Assembly: GCA_911728455.2 (NCBI GenBank)
Contig: OU452228.1
Coordinates: forward strand, 22,477,950-22,541,949
Origin: Marthasterias glacialis
Lineage: Eukaryota; Echinodermata; Asteroidea; Forcipulatida; Asteriidae
Reading direction: 5' to 3'
DNA length: 64,000 bases
Shown: one piece after another, positions 1 to 12,600 of the stretch
How the letters are laid out: every line of letters begins with the position of its first letter
Position numbering within the stretch: position 1 is the first letter of the stretch
Notes under the pieces: model-generated
What the model was told of the DNA's origin: nothing
What the model saw: only the letters and a program-made list of their open reading frames with translations
The model's database searches: none
Program-made: the position numbers and the translations under genes

Positions 1-347
1 AAGAGGTACGGTAGTCAATTAAAAACTACAAAATGAATCACTCTCGGTATCCCGCCATTCTCTCTCATCCAAGCCATGCACAACAATTTCGCATGTTAAT
101 GTATTTTGTGTATTGTTCTGATATAATACAAAAGTTTTTGTCTTTTTGCATTTTGAAACAGCATCATCTGATCTAATTCGATCAAGGAAAAAGTAGCGGG
201 CAAAAAAACAAATTTCTGGCGAAAAATCGAACCATGCCTGCATTAAGGATGATGACAGGAATCCACTCTCTTTTGGCTTTTTATGCCAGTGTTTTCCAGA
301 GAGATTTGTTACATGCACATTCACACACACAACTGAAAGAGACTTAC

Positions 348-608
348 TCTCCACAGAGACTTCACACTCTGCAACGCTGCAGTCACTGTCTTCAACGTCA
401 CGTGGTGTCATGTTGCACTTGCAGATCTCAAAGTTGTACCTGGACCCTTCGCGTAGATTAGGCACGCTCACCTCCGTCCCACTGTCCTCGTTGATATGTA
501 GTGGAGCTTCCATCAGGCACTTGCAAGTCTTCAGCCAGCACGGCGTCCAAGATGGTTTGATTGTCAGAAAGACTGTGCTACCTTCTAGACGATAGTCTAT
601 TGCACCAG
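348..608 (-). CDS. Exon: post-membrane beta module with cysteine cluster
   Basis: 261 nt, phase 1-1, acceptor TGTGTACATGTAG, donor GAGA/GTAAGT. The peptide begins [20 protein letters not shown] and contains a C-x4-C-x-C cluster (CWLKTCKC), then [17 protein letters not shown]. Alternating hydrophobic strands and a YNFEI-type strand suggest an Ig/FN3-like fold, but that is inference. The counterpart is the exon at 57754-58020. The downstream exons lie outside the window. Confidence 0.75.
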
Positions 609-3600
609 CTACATGTACACAGAGAACACACAAGATGCAATTACTGCTATGGCTGTATTTGGGAAAGAGGTTATCCAAGACATTGTGCTTGTAAAATTCT
701 AACAGAGTGTGCAGACTTTGTCATAATGAAGTTGGGATTAAACCCAGGGCAACAAATGCAAGAATCGATCTGATGTGACTGATGATGCGCTTTTTGCCCT
801 AAAAGCTCAAAAAAAAAAAATATTTTTTTCTATATCCAGCAATAAACCACAAGGGAAACTGACTTTGTAAATTTAAATCAATTTTTGGGTGAACAAAGAA
901 AAATTGACTGGAGCGGGATTTGAACCTGCGACCACCGGTTTAACGTACCGACGCTCTACCAACTGAGCTATCCAGCCCTAATGTTGCCGGTCTCCCTATT
1001 TTGGGAGGTTCGAATCCCGCTCCAGTCAATTTTTCTTTGTTCACCAAAAAATTGAAAAAATGACTTGTAATTTGTTTCCATTTTCGTAATATAAGGACTC
1101 TATTTATTGGAAAAATGAGTGCATAAAAAAGCCTCTCCATAAGTTGAAAAATATTACAACATAATAAACGACAGTTAAAAAAGAAATCATCTGAAATAAA
1201 CTGGTGTTCTCAACAAAATCATGATAAAATTTGATGCAACTTTAGCAGGTTAGTTGATGAATGCATTTTATCATTATGGTCTTCTCAAAATCAATGATGT
1301 ACTATTACGGCAGACCTGATACTACCCTGCCCTTAAGCACAGGGTAGATTTACCATTGGACATCTTTTCGAGCGAAATGAAAATTTCTACTGGAAAATTT
1401 CAAGGGCCACCAAGGCAATGACCAGGAGTGGATTTCACAAAGCGCTAGGACTAGTCTTATCTCAAGTTAGGATGAGTAACTAGTCCTAACTTATAGGACT
1501 AGTTATATGTTAGGACAAGTCCTAAGTTAGTACTAGTCCTAAGTTAGTACTAGTCCTAAGTTAGTACTAGTCCTAAGTTAGTACTAGTCCTAAGTTAGTA
1601 CTAGTCCTAAGTTAGTACTAGTCCTAAGTTAGTACTAGTCCTAAGTAAGTACTAGTCCTAAGTTAGTACTAGTCCTAAGTTAGTACTAGTCCTAAGTTAG
1701 TACTAGTCCTAAGTTAGTACTAGTCCTAAGTTAGTACTAGTCCTAAGTTAGTACTAGTCCTAAGTTAGGACTAGTTTTGTGAAATCAACCCCAGGGGGCA
1801 TGGAGGCAATGGACCTTTATCATGGTGCGGCCATCTTGATTTTCTCCCATTCAAACCAATGTAACCAAACCGAGGCTGGAAGGGCAAATAGTCTGGTTCC
1901 TTTTTGCACAGTGAATATTAGCATCTATTACTGTTATCGGATACAGAGAACATGACCAAGATGGTGGCAGCATGATAAAGGTCTGTTGTTCCCTCAGTGT
2001 CTGTGTCAGCTCTGTGTCAAAGTGTCAGGCCTTACAAAGTGGTATAACTTCCTTGTAGTGAATCAGCTAAATCTACCAGTCTCATTAATTTACAAAGCAA
2101 TGAGTTCATAGTTAGCCATGATGAACGATGAGAGAATGCAACATTAGATACGGCTGTGTCTGAACAAGCGGCTGCGGCTTGATTGTCATAGTAACAAGGC
2201 ATTGAAGCATGGGAGGCCCATAGCAATAGCCGCAGTCGTCAATTCAGATATGGCCTATGTAGAAATTGAACACTTTAAATGGCGGAGAACAAAAATTCTC
2301 CATGGCGGTTTAAGGTATCACTATGCAAATATCTCTTATGAGTTATCGAAAAAGCTGGTCTGGTCACCTTCCATTTTAAGATGTTCTCAGCCAACTGGGT
2401 GAAATGTCAATAGTTCCAAGGAACAACCCACATTATTGTAATATTCTCATGGAGTTATCACAAAAATTAATATTACATGTGCATCTTGAAGTTAGTGTTA
2501 CATGTACATTAGTGTAACAGCTCAGACATAAATGGAAGATGTTTAAAAGCGAACACAATAAAAAAATCATCTGACAGTTTGTAACGCAATGAAAACAACA
2601 TGTACATGTATGGTATCTGAAGTGACACAAGTACATTGTCAACCCGGTCAATCGAGGACTTCTCTGTGTTTTCCCATTGTCTGGACTTGGTCTTGGTTTT
2701 CTTCACTCAGTCCAACAACTCAGATCCATTTTGTTGAAGCCCTCGGTTTCAAAAGGTAGACATGCTGAGGCTAAGATGACAAGGTAGTAGAAGTAGGAGT
2801 ACAAACTACATACAAGTCGTGATACATGCTTTATTAGTGGTAAGTGGTATCAACCACTCAAAGCTGCTGCTGGAATTGGGTGCAATTCTTTACAGTTAAC
2901 CACTTAATGCCATGATTTCTGAAATATTTCCATGCTCAGGAACGGAATTAATTCTTAGATATTTTGGAAAATTTTTAGAATATCAGTCAAAATTACACCC
3001 TGATTGGACAAAATAAAGACAACAAACGTTCTCATATAATGCACTGTTTTTTTGTTTTGTTTTTTATGGTTCTCTTTCGAGAAAAATATGGACTATGCGT
3101 TTACCATGAATCGGCTAACCCTCGGCAGTAAATCAGGGCTGATAATCGGCCACGGTGCGCTGGAATCTCCGATCACTCGGACTTACCTCCCATTATGCCG
3201 AATACAATGATAAAAAAATGGTGGCAGTCTATCGATCTCCGTTTTGTACCAGAAAAACGAAGATCTGGAATCGGGGATTGCACATTAACCCCCAGGGTGA
3301 TGACTGTTAAGAAGAGTCTACAGGCATGACAGGTGTAATGCTAAATACATGTAAGTGACGTCAAGTTTGAGTGTTATTTAGGTACAATGACAGCAATGAC
3401 AAATGCACCACTCATGACAGCTAATCACAGTCACAGTCACAGTGTCACCCATAGGGGTACAACAATGGCCTTTCTTATTATCGTACTGACTGTGCAGTGC
3501 ACGTCCTACAAGCATGTTAGTAAGGTCAATGAACTCTCGATGGGCTCTCACAGACTCATGTTCACAAGTTATGCCTTTTTTTTAACATGTTGAAAGAGAT

Positions 3601-6600
3601 ATGATTTTTTTTTTTACAAAGTAAAGCAAGGCAAGTATGCAGTGTTGAATAATGCTATAAGAAGTGTACTGTGCATCTTTGAAATAATGCCCGAAAATGT
3701 CACATAAAAACCCACTTTTATCAGAACAAAAAATAGGTTCTGCTCGATTGATTTTTTGCCACGTTTACTCCTCATCAAAAATATCCACAGCAGACCTATG
3801 GATCTAGTTTTAGAACATTGCTTGTTTCCTCAAAGTATTTATTGTGCATAGATGGCCGAGCAACTTCTCAGTGTGTGTGGTACTACATGTTTAATTAGCA
3901 ACTGATGAAGTGCATGATCGTGTATTTTGTCGGCATGTACAATGTACTCAGACATGAACATCTACCTCTTCTGCCGTCTGAGCGAGGGCGCTCTTCTAAT
4001 AGCACAACATGCGAGTAGTCTTCAGGAAGTCATTTGCATACAGTTTAACATCATTCGCAAACAAGGTCTGACATAATTTGCACATGAGGTCTGACATCAT
4101 TTGCAATCAGTTCTATGTGAAGAACACAAATTAAATCAAATTTTTTGCCATGCAAAATTAACAAGAGCAATCAACAATACAACCAAAGTGAAATCAAATA
4201 TTCCAAGTTACATACCTCTATGAGACTTTCTAAAAAAACCTGTGCCATTTACAAATAAAACACAGATTTTACAACAGGGCATAACAAGCATGATGTGAGA
4301 AGAGGGACAGGATTGGGTGGGGGGGTTGGGGGGTTGGCGGTAGATCAAACAAATAATAAGGCTTCCTTAAGAGGGGTGTCAAGGTGTCTTCTGGACTCAG
4401 TTCAGACTCCCTGCTCAATCAGTCAATTACATAAAAGAGTATGCCAAGTGAACAATAAGCACCTTCACGGTAATTTGGCCATCTTGTTCATCAGCGTAGC
4501 CACGGGGTGGGGGCCTGGGGGTACATGCCCCCCACCCCGTGTCAGGGCCCTTGCTGACACCCTGTATCAGGGTCCTTGCTGACACCCTGTGTCAGGGTCC
4601 TTGCTGACACCCTGTGTCAGGGTCCTTGCTGACACCCTGTGTTAGGGTCCTTGCTGACACCCTGTGTCAGGGCCCTTGAAGACACCCTGTGTCAGGGTCC
4701 TTGCTGACACCCTGTGCCAGGGTCCTTGCTGACACCCTGTGTCAGGGTCCTTGCTGACACCCTGTGTCAGGGACTTGCCGACACCCTGTGTCAGGGACTT
4801 GCTGACACCCTGTGTCCGGGACATGCTGACACCATGTGTCAGGGTCCTTGCTGACACCCTGTGTCAGGGACTTGCTGACACCCTGTGTCAGGGCCCTTGC
4901 TGACACCCTGTGTCAGGGACTTGCAGACACCCTGTGTCAGGGTCCTTGCTGACACCCTGTGTCAGGGACTTGCTGACACCCTGTGTCAGGGTCCTTGCTG
5001 ACACCCTGTGTCAGGGTCCTTGCTGACACCCTGTGTCAGGGTCCTTGCTGACACCATGTGTCAGGGACTTGCTGACACCCTGTGTCAGGGACTTGCTGAC
5101 ACCCTGTGTCCGGGACATGTTGACACCCTGTGTCAAGGCCCTTGCTGACACCCTGTGTCAGGGACTTGCTGACATCCCGTGTCAGGGTCCTTGCTGACAC
5201 CCCGTGTCAGGGTCCTTGCTGACACCCAGTGTCAGGGTCCTTGCTGACACCCTGTGTCAGGGTCCTTGCTGACACCCTGTGTCAGGGTCCTAACTGGCAC
5301 CCTGTGTCAGGGCCCTTGCTGACACCCTGTGTCAGGGTCCTTGCTGACACCCTGTGTCAGGGTCCTTGCTGACACCCTGTGTTAGGGTCCTTGCTGACAC
5401 CCTGTGTCAGGGCCCTTGAAGACACCCTGTGTCAGGGTCCTTGCTGACACCCTGTGCCAGGGTCCTTGCTGACACCCTGTGTCAGGGTCCTTGCTGACAC
5501 CCTGTGTCAGGGACTTGCCGACACCCTGTGTCAGGGACTTGCTGACACCCTGTGTCCGGGACATGCTGACACCATGTGTCAGGGTCCTTGCTGACACCCT
5601 GTGTCAGGGACTTGCTGACACCCTGTGTCAGGGCCCTTGCTGACACCCTGTGTCAGGGACTTGCTGACACCCTGTGTCAGGGTCCTTGCTGACACCCTGT
5701 GTCAGGGACTTGCTGACACCCTGTGTCAGGGTCCTTGCTGACACCCTGTGTCAGGGTCCTTGCTGACACCCTGTGTCAGGGTCCTTGCTGACACCATGTG
5801 TCAGGGACTTGCTGACACCCTGTGTCAGGGACTTGCTGACACCCTGTGTCCGGGACATGTTGACACCCTGTGTCAAGGCCCTTGCTGACACCCTGTGTCA
5901 GGGACTTGCTGACATCCCGTGTCAGGGTCCTTGCTGACACCCCGTGTCAGGGTCCTTGCTGACACCCAGTGTCAGGGTCCTTGCTGACACCCTGTGTCAG
6001 GGTCCTTGCTGACACCCTGTGTCAGGGTCCTAACTGGCACCCTGTGTCAGGGTCCTTGCTGACATCCCGTGTCAGGGCCCTTGCTGACACCCTGTGTCAG
6101 GGTCCTCGCTGACACCCTTGCCAACGGCAAGTGGGTGGGTGTTTTGAGTTAGTTTTCGGCCCTGCAGGTACATGTAAAACAACCTGAACCCTGTGCTTAA
6201 AATTATCTGATGGTGACAATTACATGTACATGATGCAGGACAGAGTGTAGGGTGGATGAGTAGGGTGGGGTTTGGAGGAAGGAGTGGGCTGGGGGTTCAT
6301 GCAAGAACCACATGGCGCTTTTTTTGTATTCAGTTAATAATCCTCAATTGTCACAAACCTTAAAACTCATGAATACAACCCAGTTTCGTGCTCATGCTTC
6401 TAATCGGTGAGCCAAAGCTCCATGCTTGGGATTATCAAAAAAAATTCATGGTACAAAATCCTCCGAGCTACATCCATTTAAGCCCTACACCATGTGTTAC
6501 TTAACTTCCTAACACAGCAGCCCCACCCGTATCCTGTTGGAAAGTCATTACCTGACACACATGGGCGCATTTGCTGCTTGTGCAAGGAATTCGCCAGTTT

Positions 6601-9600
6601 CGGCTCCCAAGCTGTTAAATGTTGGTGTGGAATTTTACCAAAACTCACTCATGTTATTGTTGAAAAGCATTTCTTAACACAGAAACTGAATATTCTGACA
6701 ACCCCCTGCATATGCCACACAACTTTTTAAAGTTTTGGAAAGGATTGTGGTACATAAATCCTCAGAGGAAAAAAAACCCACCTAGCTCAACACAATTCCA
6801 GTAAGCTCCTGGTAATTGTTGGAGCTAGTTTGTGTGAGGTGGGCGTGTCTTACAGTGAAATTCCGAACAAACTTAAATGTACGTACAGGATACCAAGCAC
6901 GTGGATCTTTTGCTGGGGTTTTGGTTGTGCAAATAGCTGTGGGGATTCGACAATACATCAAGGGGCGGGGCTTGAGGGATCGGTAAATTTCATAGAAGTC
7001 CTAGATCATGAACTCATGGGGACAATTTCATAACACTGCTAAGCCCACAATTTTGACCAACACCCTTTTCAAAACTAGTTTCATCTTAGGCTCTGGCTTG
7101 GGCTCTTTCAGTCATTTTCAAAACTTATACTTTCCATTAAGTGACTTCAAGCAAGCGGACGGTGCCTAAGTCAAGGTTTTGAAAATGGCCACATTATTCT
7201 AAAATTAACGCAGGTTACCAGCCAAAGTGCCATGTCAGGTACACAGCTTCTGACCTGCCCCCTTGTCACTTTTTGCTTTAATAGCAAACAAATTTCAGCC
7301 ACATTTTCTTCTCATATGACGTTTGTACTTACTGATGAGGGGCACTCCATAATTGCTGCTGCTACCAGGAATTACGTCAGGCTTGGTATGACACCAAATT
7401 TTTTTCCTGAAGAAGACTATGCCCGCCGCTACCACAACAAACAGTGCCAATGCACTTGCAATAGATAAGGATATGGAAACGGGGATTCCTGATGAAGATC
7501 CTATAATACAAATGAAAAGAATTGTCTTGAGAAATGTATCCTTAAAGGGTCCATGAAGAGGTTTTTTGTCACGGAACATTTTTGTGGCTTAATATATGGT
7601 TTGAAATTAACAAAACATAGTATTGACTATTTTGATGTGTCTGTTATGCGTTAATACACTTTAATTGAGCCCCGAAAATGTGTGCCATCTGATTGCGCAA
7701 TGATCCATGACGTAGGCTGTGGTAAACATTTCAAAGACGGCTCTGGTGCCGAGTGGTCAACAATGCATTGTATGTTATTGTCACACACATGGCCCTGGTC
7801 AGCCGTTCCACTGTCTACGTCACAGATTTTATGTTAATGAGGAAGGGTGGGCGGAGCACGGCAACCCCCTAATTTTAGAAATCGTTATTTCTACGATTAA
7901 TACGCATGCAAAAAAAGTGAAAAAAGTAAAGATATACTATAATAGGCATACTTGATTTTTTTAACCAATAAAAAAAATCATTCATGGGACCTTTAAAGAT
8001 TAAGGAAACGTAATTGGCTTATTTGACAGGATGGTTGTCAGAGGAGTACAAAACAGGAGTATGAAACCTGTGTAAATCTTGCGGATTTTCGAACAGCGTG
8101 ACCCAACCATCTGCCACTATGAATGGCGTGTCGTGGCCGAGCGGATAAGAACACCGGACTCAAGCTCTGGTGTTTCTGATCAGCAGAGTGTGGGTTCAGG
8201 ACCCAGTCCTGACACTTGTGTCCTTAAGCTAGGCACTTAAGCATTATTGCTGCGTCCTTCGGATGGGACGTAAAGCCGTAGGTCCCGTGTGTTGTGTAAT
8301 GCACGTAAAAGAACCCAGTGCACTTATCGCAAAAAGAAGGGCTCCGCCCCAGTGTTTCTGGTTTGATCGGCTGCAGATTCCGCCACAGCACCTTTGTAAA
8401 CCATTACAGGAACAGGTCTCACACTTCAAAAAACGTAACTCATCGTACCTTGCAGGAAAAAATACTGAGCGCTTTGAGACGCCCATAGGGTGTGATAAAG
8501 CGCTACATAAGAAGTGCGTACTATCATTATTATTATTACAGTATCATCATTTGTCAATGGCTGCACCCGATTCGTCTAGCCAACAAAGCTTAAAAGCCAG
8601 GCGGTCACCTATCATGATAATGCAATGCACCTCTCTTAACCAGTTGGTGCCGGATTGATCTGTTTACATGTAAATGTTTCCCCTGCCTGGAAACTGAAGC
8701 TGTCTTAAGATGCCATTATGTAATTTTGGACCACCGGACCGAAGGTCGCCCGGTCATTCAACTGTGACGCGTGCGCAGACCACGCACAAGCCGTCTTAAC
8801 GCTTCAAATCACCCACACAAGGACCAAAAAAGGTTGTGAATATACTCGTATTTTGTGGCCATTGTTGAGGCAGTTGAAACCCTTTGAAGGTGCTACATAA
8901 ATGAACCTCATCATTCGAAAACTTCAAAAACCTGTCTTTAAGAAAACAATGATACTATGCCTGTAGATAAAGCTGTATATAAAAACTATTTTAATAGATA
9001 TTAATGTTTGCATCAGGGATAAAGAATACTTTTTGAGTTTTTTTTCACTTATTTTACACCGATGTGCTGTGAAAACAATTCCTGCATGTAAAAACTAGTT
9101 ATGTTTCAGCAGAACCCGAGGTTCTCCCAAATGGTCATATACGCATGAGAATTGCAAAAATTATTGACCCGTGGTGAAAAAAACTCACTTGCACTCAGTT
9201 GGGTACAATTATCTCCTACAAGTACGTATCCATCTTGACAATGGCACTCGTAGTTACCGGTAGAGTCCGTCTCACGGCACACACCATTAACTGGGCAGAA
9301 TCTCTGGCACCGGTGAAGACTTGTTTCTGTTATTTTAAGACAGGACGACAAACATTTTGACTGAGAAATTACGATGTGATGTTATAACTGTGAGTTTAAT
9401 TCACGATTTTGTATCCTCAAGGAGGGTAGATTAATAATAACAATAAATCAGATCATTCTGACTGAGGAACGATTATAGTTCAATTTATGATTTTGTTTGA
9501 AATAGTGCGTTGGTGTAAGGGCCAAGTCACACGAGGCAATTTACAGGCAACCAGTTCCACTCTCTTAATGTAAAAGAGTGAAAACATCACTCTCTTGCCC

Positions 9601-12600
9601 GAGTGGTGGTGTAATTTTCACTCTTTTTAGAGTGCAATTTGAGTGAAGTTCACTCTGAACCGAGTGAAAAAGAAAATATTTCCACTCTAAAAAGAGTTGT
9701 CCCCCATACCACTCTTTTAAAAGAGCCATATGGCGGACAAGTCTTTTTAGAGTGGAAACATTTTCTTTTTCACTCGATTCAGAGTGAAGTTTACTCAAAT
9801 TTCACTCTAAAAGAGCAAACTAGAGATAATTGCACTCTAAAAAGAGTGAAAATTACACCACCACTCGGGCAAGAGAGTGATGTTTTCACTCTTTTACATT
9901 AAGAGAGCAGGCAAGAAGAAAAGGCATTCACATTTGAGCGTTCCCATAATTTCCTTGAGGATTGTAAGACATCACTAGAAAAAGAACTCCTATGCTATCA
10001 AGTGTTTCTTTTGCATACATGTAAATGTAATTGTAATGCAGTTAGCTGCCTCCAAGTTGCCAGTAAAAATTGCCCTATGTGACAAGACACAAAGTGTGCA
10101 CACAGAGTCCCATGGTGCACTGCAGGTGCATCTACATGTACTATGAAAAAAACTGCCTTGCCCCATCAAGAATGAAGTGCGTGTTGAAAACATTATTTAC
10201 TGACTGACCATTTTGACAGTTTGCTCCGGTGAATCCCTCTGAGCATATACAGGTGTATCCTCCACTCCCGTCATTCTCACATTGTCCATTATTCAGGCAA
10301 GGTTGATTCATCCCACAATAACTCACATCTGTCAGTAGGGAAGCAGACACCGTTAAGTCTGGTTCATAGGTGACGCTTCCTTCCAAAACCGGGCCACTCC
10401 ATGCCAAAACTCAAAACTGGGTTTAGTTGTTCATTAAATACATGAGAATAAGATCATTCAAGTAAGACCAAAATTAGGTCCTATAAGGTAAGTATTTCCT
10501 AAACATGTAGAATATTTAAGGCTTATGTTCAGGATGTCTTCACTATTCCATGAACATCCTTCCTTTCTATGGTCTTCGTCTGTGGAATGCCATTGGTCAA
10601 GTACTTAAGTCTCAGACATTGGTAGTCCATTAAAAAATCGTCCAACAAAAGAGTCCTTCTCAATTAATATGTGCCATTGCTGTCTCTCCTCAAGACGCTT
10701 CACATAGTCTACATCAGAACTGTTTTGACATCTTTATCATCTTGTTGTATAAAAATGCTTATTTCTTGGTTTTTCCTTTTTATATGTAATCCTACTTGTC
10801 TGTCTAGTCAAATGCCTATCTAGTCTTTTGTCTGTTTGAGCCGTCTGTCTTGTCCTAGGGCTGATTTCTGCAAGACTCGACTTACTTAATCAGCCTTCGT
10901 ACTCCTTTTTGCTATTTTTCTGTTTTCATTGACTGTGATTAACCCTAACTCCCCAGAGTGATTTACTAGGATCCTTCCGGTTCCCTACTCTAACAAATTC
11001 TAACACCATATGGGTAACTCAACACCCAAACTGTGGTGCTCTGATTATGGTGGTATGCCCGAACCCATGTTAAGCATGGTCCGTTTACTCATGCAGTACC
11101 CAGTCCAACACAGTCCAACAAAACCTGCTGTTAGAGTTTGATGGAATAGGGACTGTTAGGTTATTGTACTTTATTTTTGATCCGTTTCTTATTTTCTTTT
11201 GTACGAGAGTATGGAAATAAATGCTGTTTGAATTGAACTTTTATCGCCATTTCACAATTGGCGTGCGGCATCACATCTTTCAAGCAAATAGCAAAAGCAC
11301 AGGGATAGATATTTCTTGCTTCACAGTTTGGAAAACTTCAAGCATCTATTGTTTGTGGCAGGAAAATCCGCTTCACTTCCGATTTTGCTTTGTATACGAA
11401 CCAGGGCCATATTTCATATAGCTGCTTAAGCAGAAAGTTTTGCTGAACAATTTTCTGCTAAGCAAAAATTAGCAGGAAACCAGGCAGGTACATGGGTGGA
11501 AAGGTGTTTTGGCTGATAACCTTATTCTGGTAAGCAAAATCATTTTGCCATCTGCTGCTTTTTGTGCTTGAGAGAGGAATGCAAACTAAGCAGGCGGGAT
11601 CTCAAAAATAAAATAGCCTCGAGGTTTTGTGAGGTTATCCAGAGTTCAACCTCGTGTTACTTCGAGTTAAAGCCTGTTCAATAGGCGGTATTTTTTACAG
11701 CAAGAGAGTGCAATACCAATTCCATTTTGAAAGTACACAAATATTTCAAAACATTGAAGGTATAAATTTTATAGCAATCATCTTACACTGACTACATTGT
11801 AACACAGTCAATAAAAAAAAACTCAATAGTTGTATATCAACTGTTTCATTGAAGGCTAATTGCATCTGGTTTACATATGTTATTTCTATGGTTTGACCCC
11901 CAATCTACCCCAAAGGGCGCCCTCTTGCAGTAAAAAAAAAATTGGCCTATTCTGCATTTTCGTCCTACCCAGCTCTATGAAATTGGACCATGGCTTTACA
12001 ACATCAATGGCATCCTGATTGTGGAAGAGCCATCGTTATTAATGTAAATATTTCCTTTAGACACGTTAGATTTGGAGAAAAAGAGGAGGAAGTACATGGA
12101 ACTCTTCATGACTTAAAGCCCCAGCTCAACATTGGTAAACTGACTGTTATGTAAAATGCTTCCATTCTTTGCACAAATCAACACAAATGTACTAAAACCA
12201 AACTCTGAAAACGTCACCTTATTTCGTCGTTTCTCATCCCTAAAGGCAGAGTTTTCGATTCACTGAGACGAAAACTAATTTTGGATCTTATTTCATTTAT
12301 TAGAAACCATAACACTTTAGGCAGAAAAATTTCGAAAGAAGTTTTTTACCATCGTTATCTTTATACCATGTAAGGTATATGTAAATCTGTAAACATTCAT
12401 TTCTTCTAACCAAGAGTGGGTTCGAGTCCCGGTCATGACACTTGTGTCCTTGAGCAAGGCACTTAACCACAATTGCTCCGTAAAAAGTTGGGGAGGTAGA
12501 GCCTTCTGCTCTACCAGCCAGGCTTCTGATGGATAATACCTAAGCCTACATCCTTACGGACTGTAAAGGGGGTTACCCTGTTTCAGCCCCCAGGAGTAGG

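Noticed and set aside
348..608. Assignment of the beta module to the IL-17 receptor ectodomain
   Set aside because: It follows rather than precedes the transmembrane segment, and no SEFIR domain is visible in either gene.
1500..1780. Regular short repeats resembling a CRISPR array
   Set aside because: There are no unique spacers: the 17-bp units are directly adjacent and the genome is eukaryotic. It is a tandem repeat.
4642..4857. Repetitive 71-residue minus-strand frame, repeated identically at 5382-5597
   Set aside because: It lies entirely in the minisatellite; the repeated peptide only reflects the DNA repeat and the 740-bp duplication.
8263..8658. 131-codon plus-strand frame
   Set aside because: It lies mostly inside the SINE copy; such frames recur in any SINE of this family.
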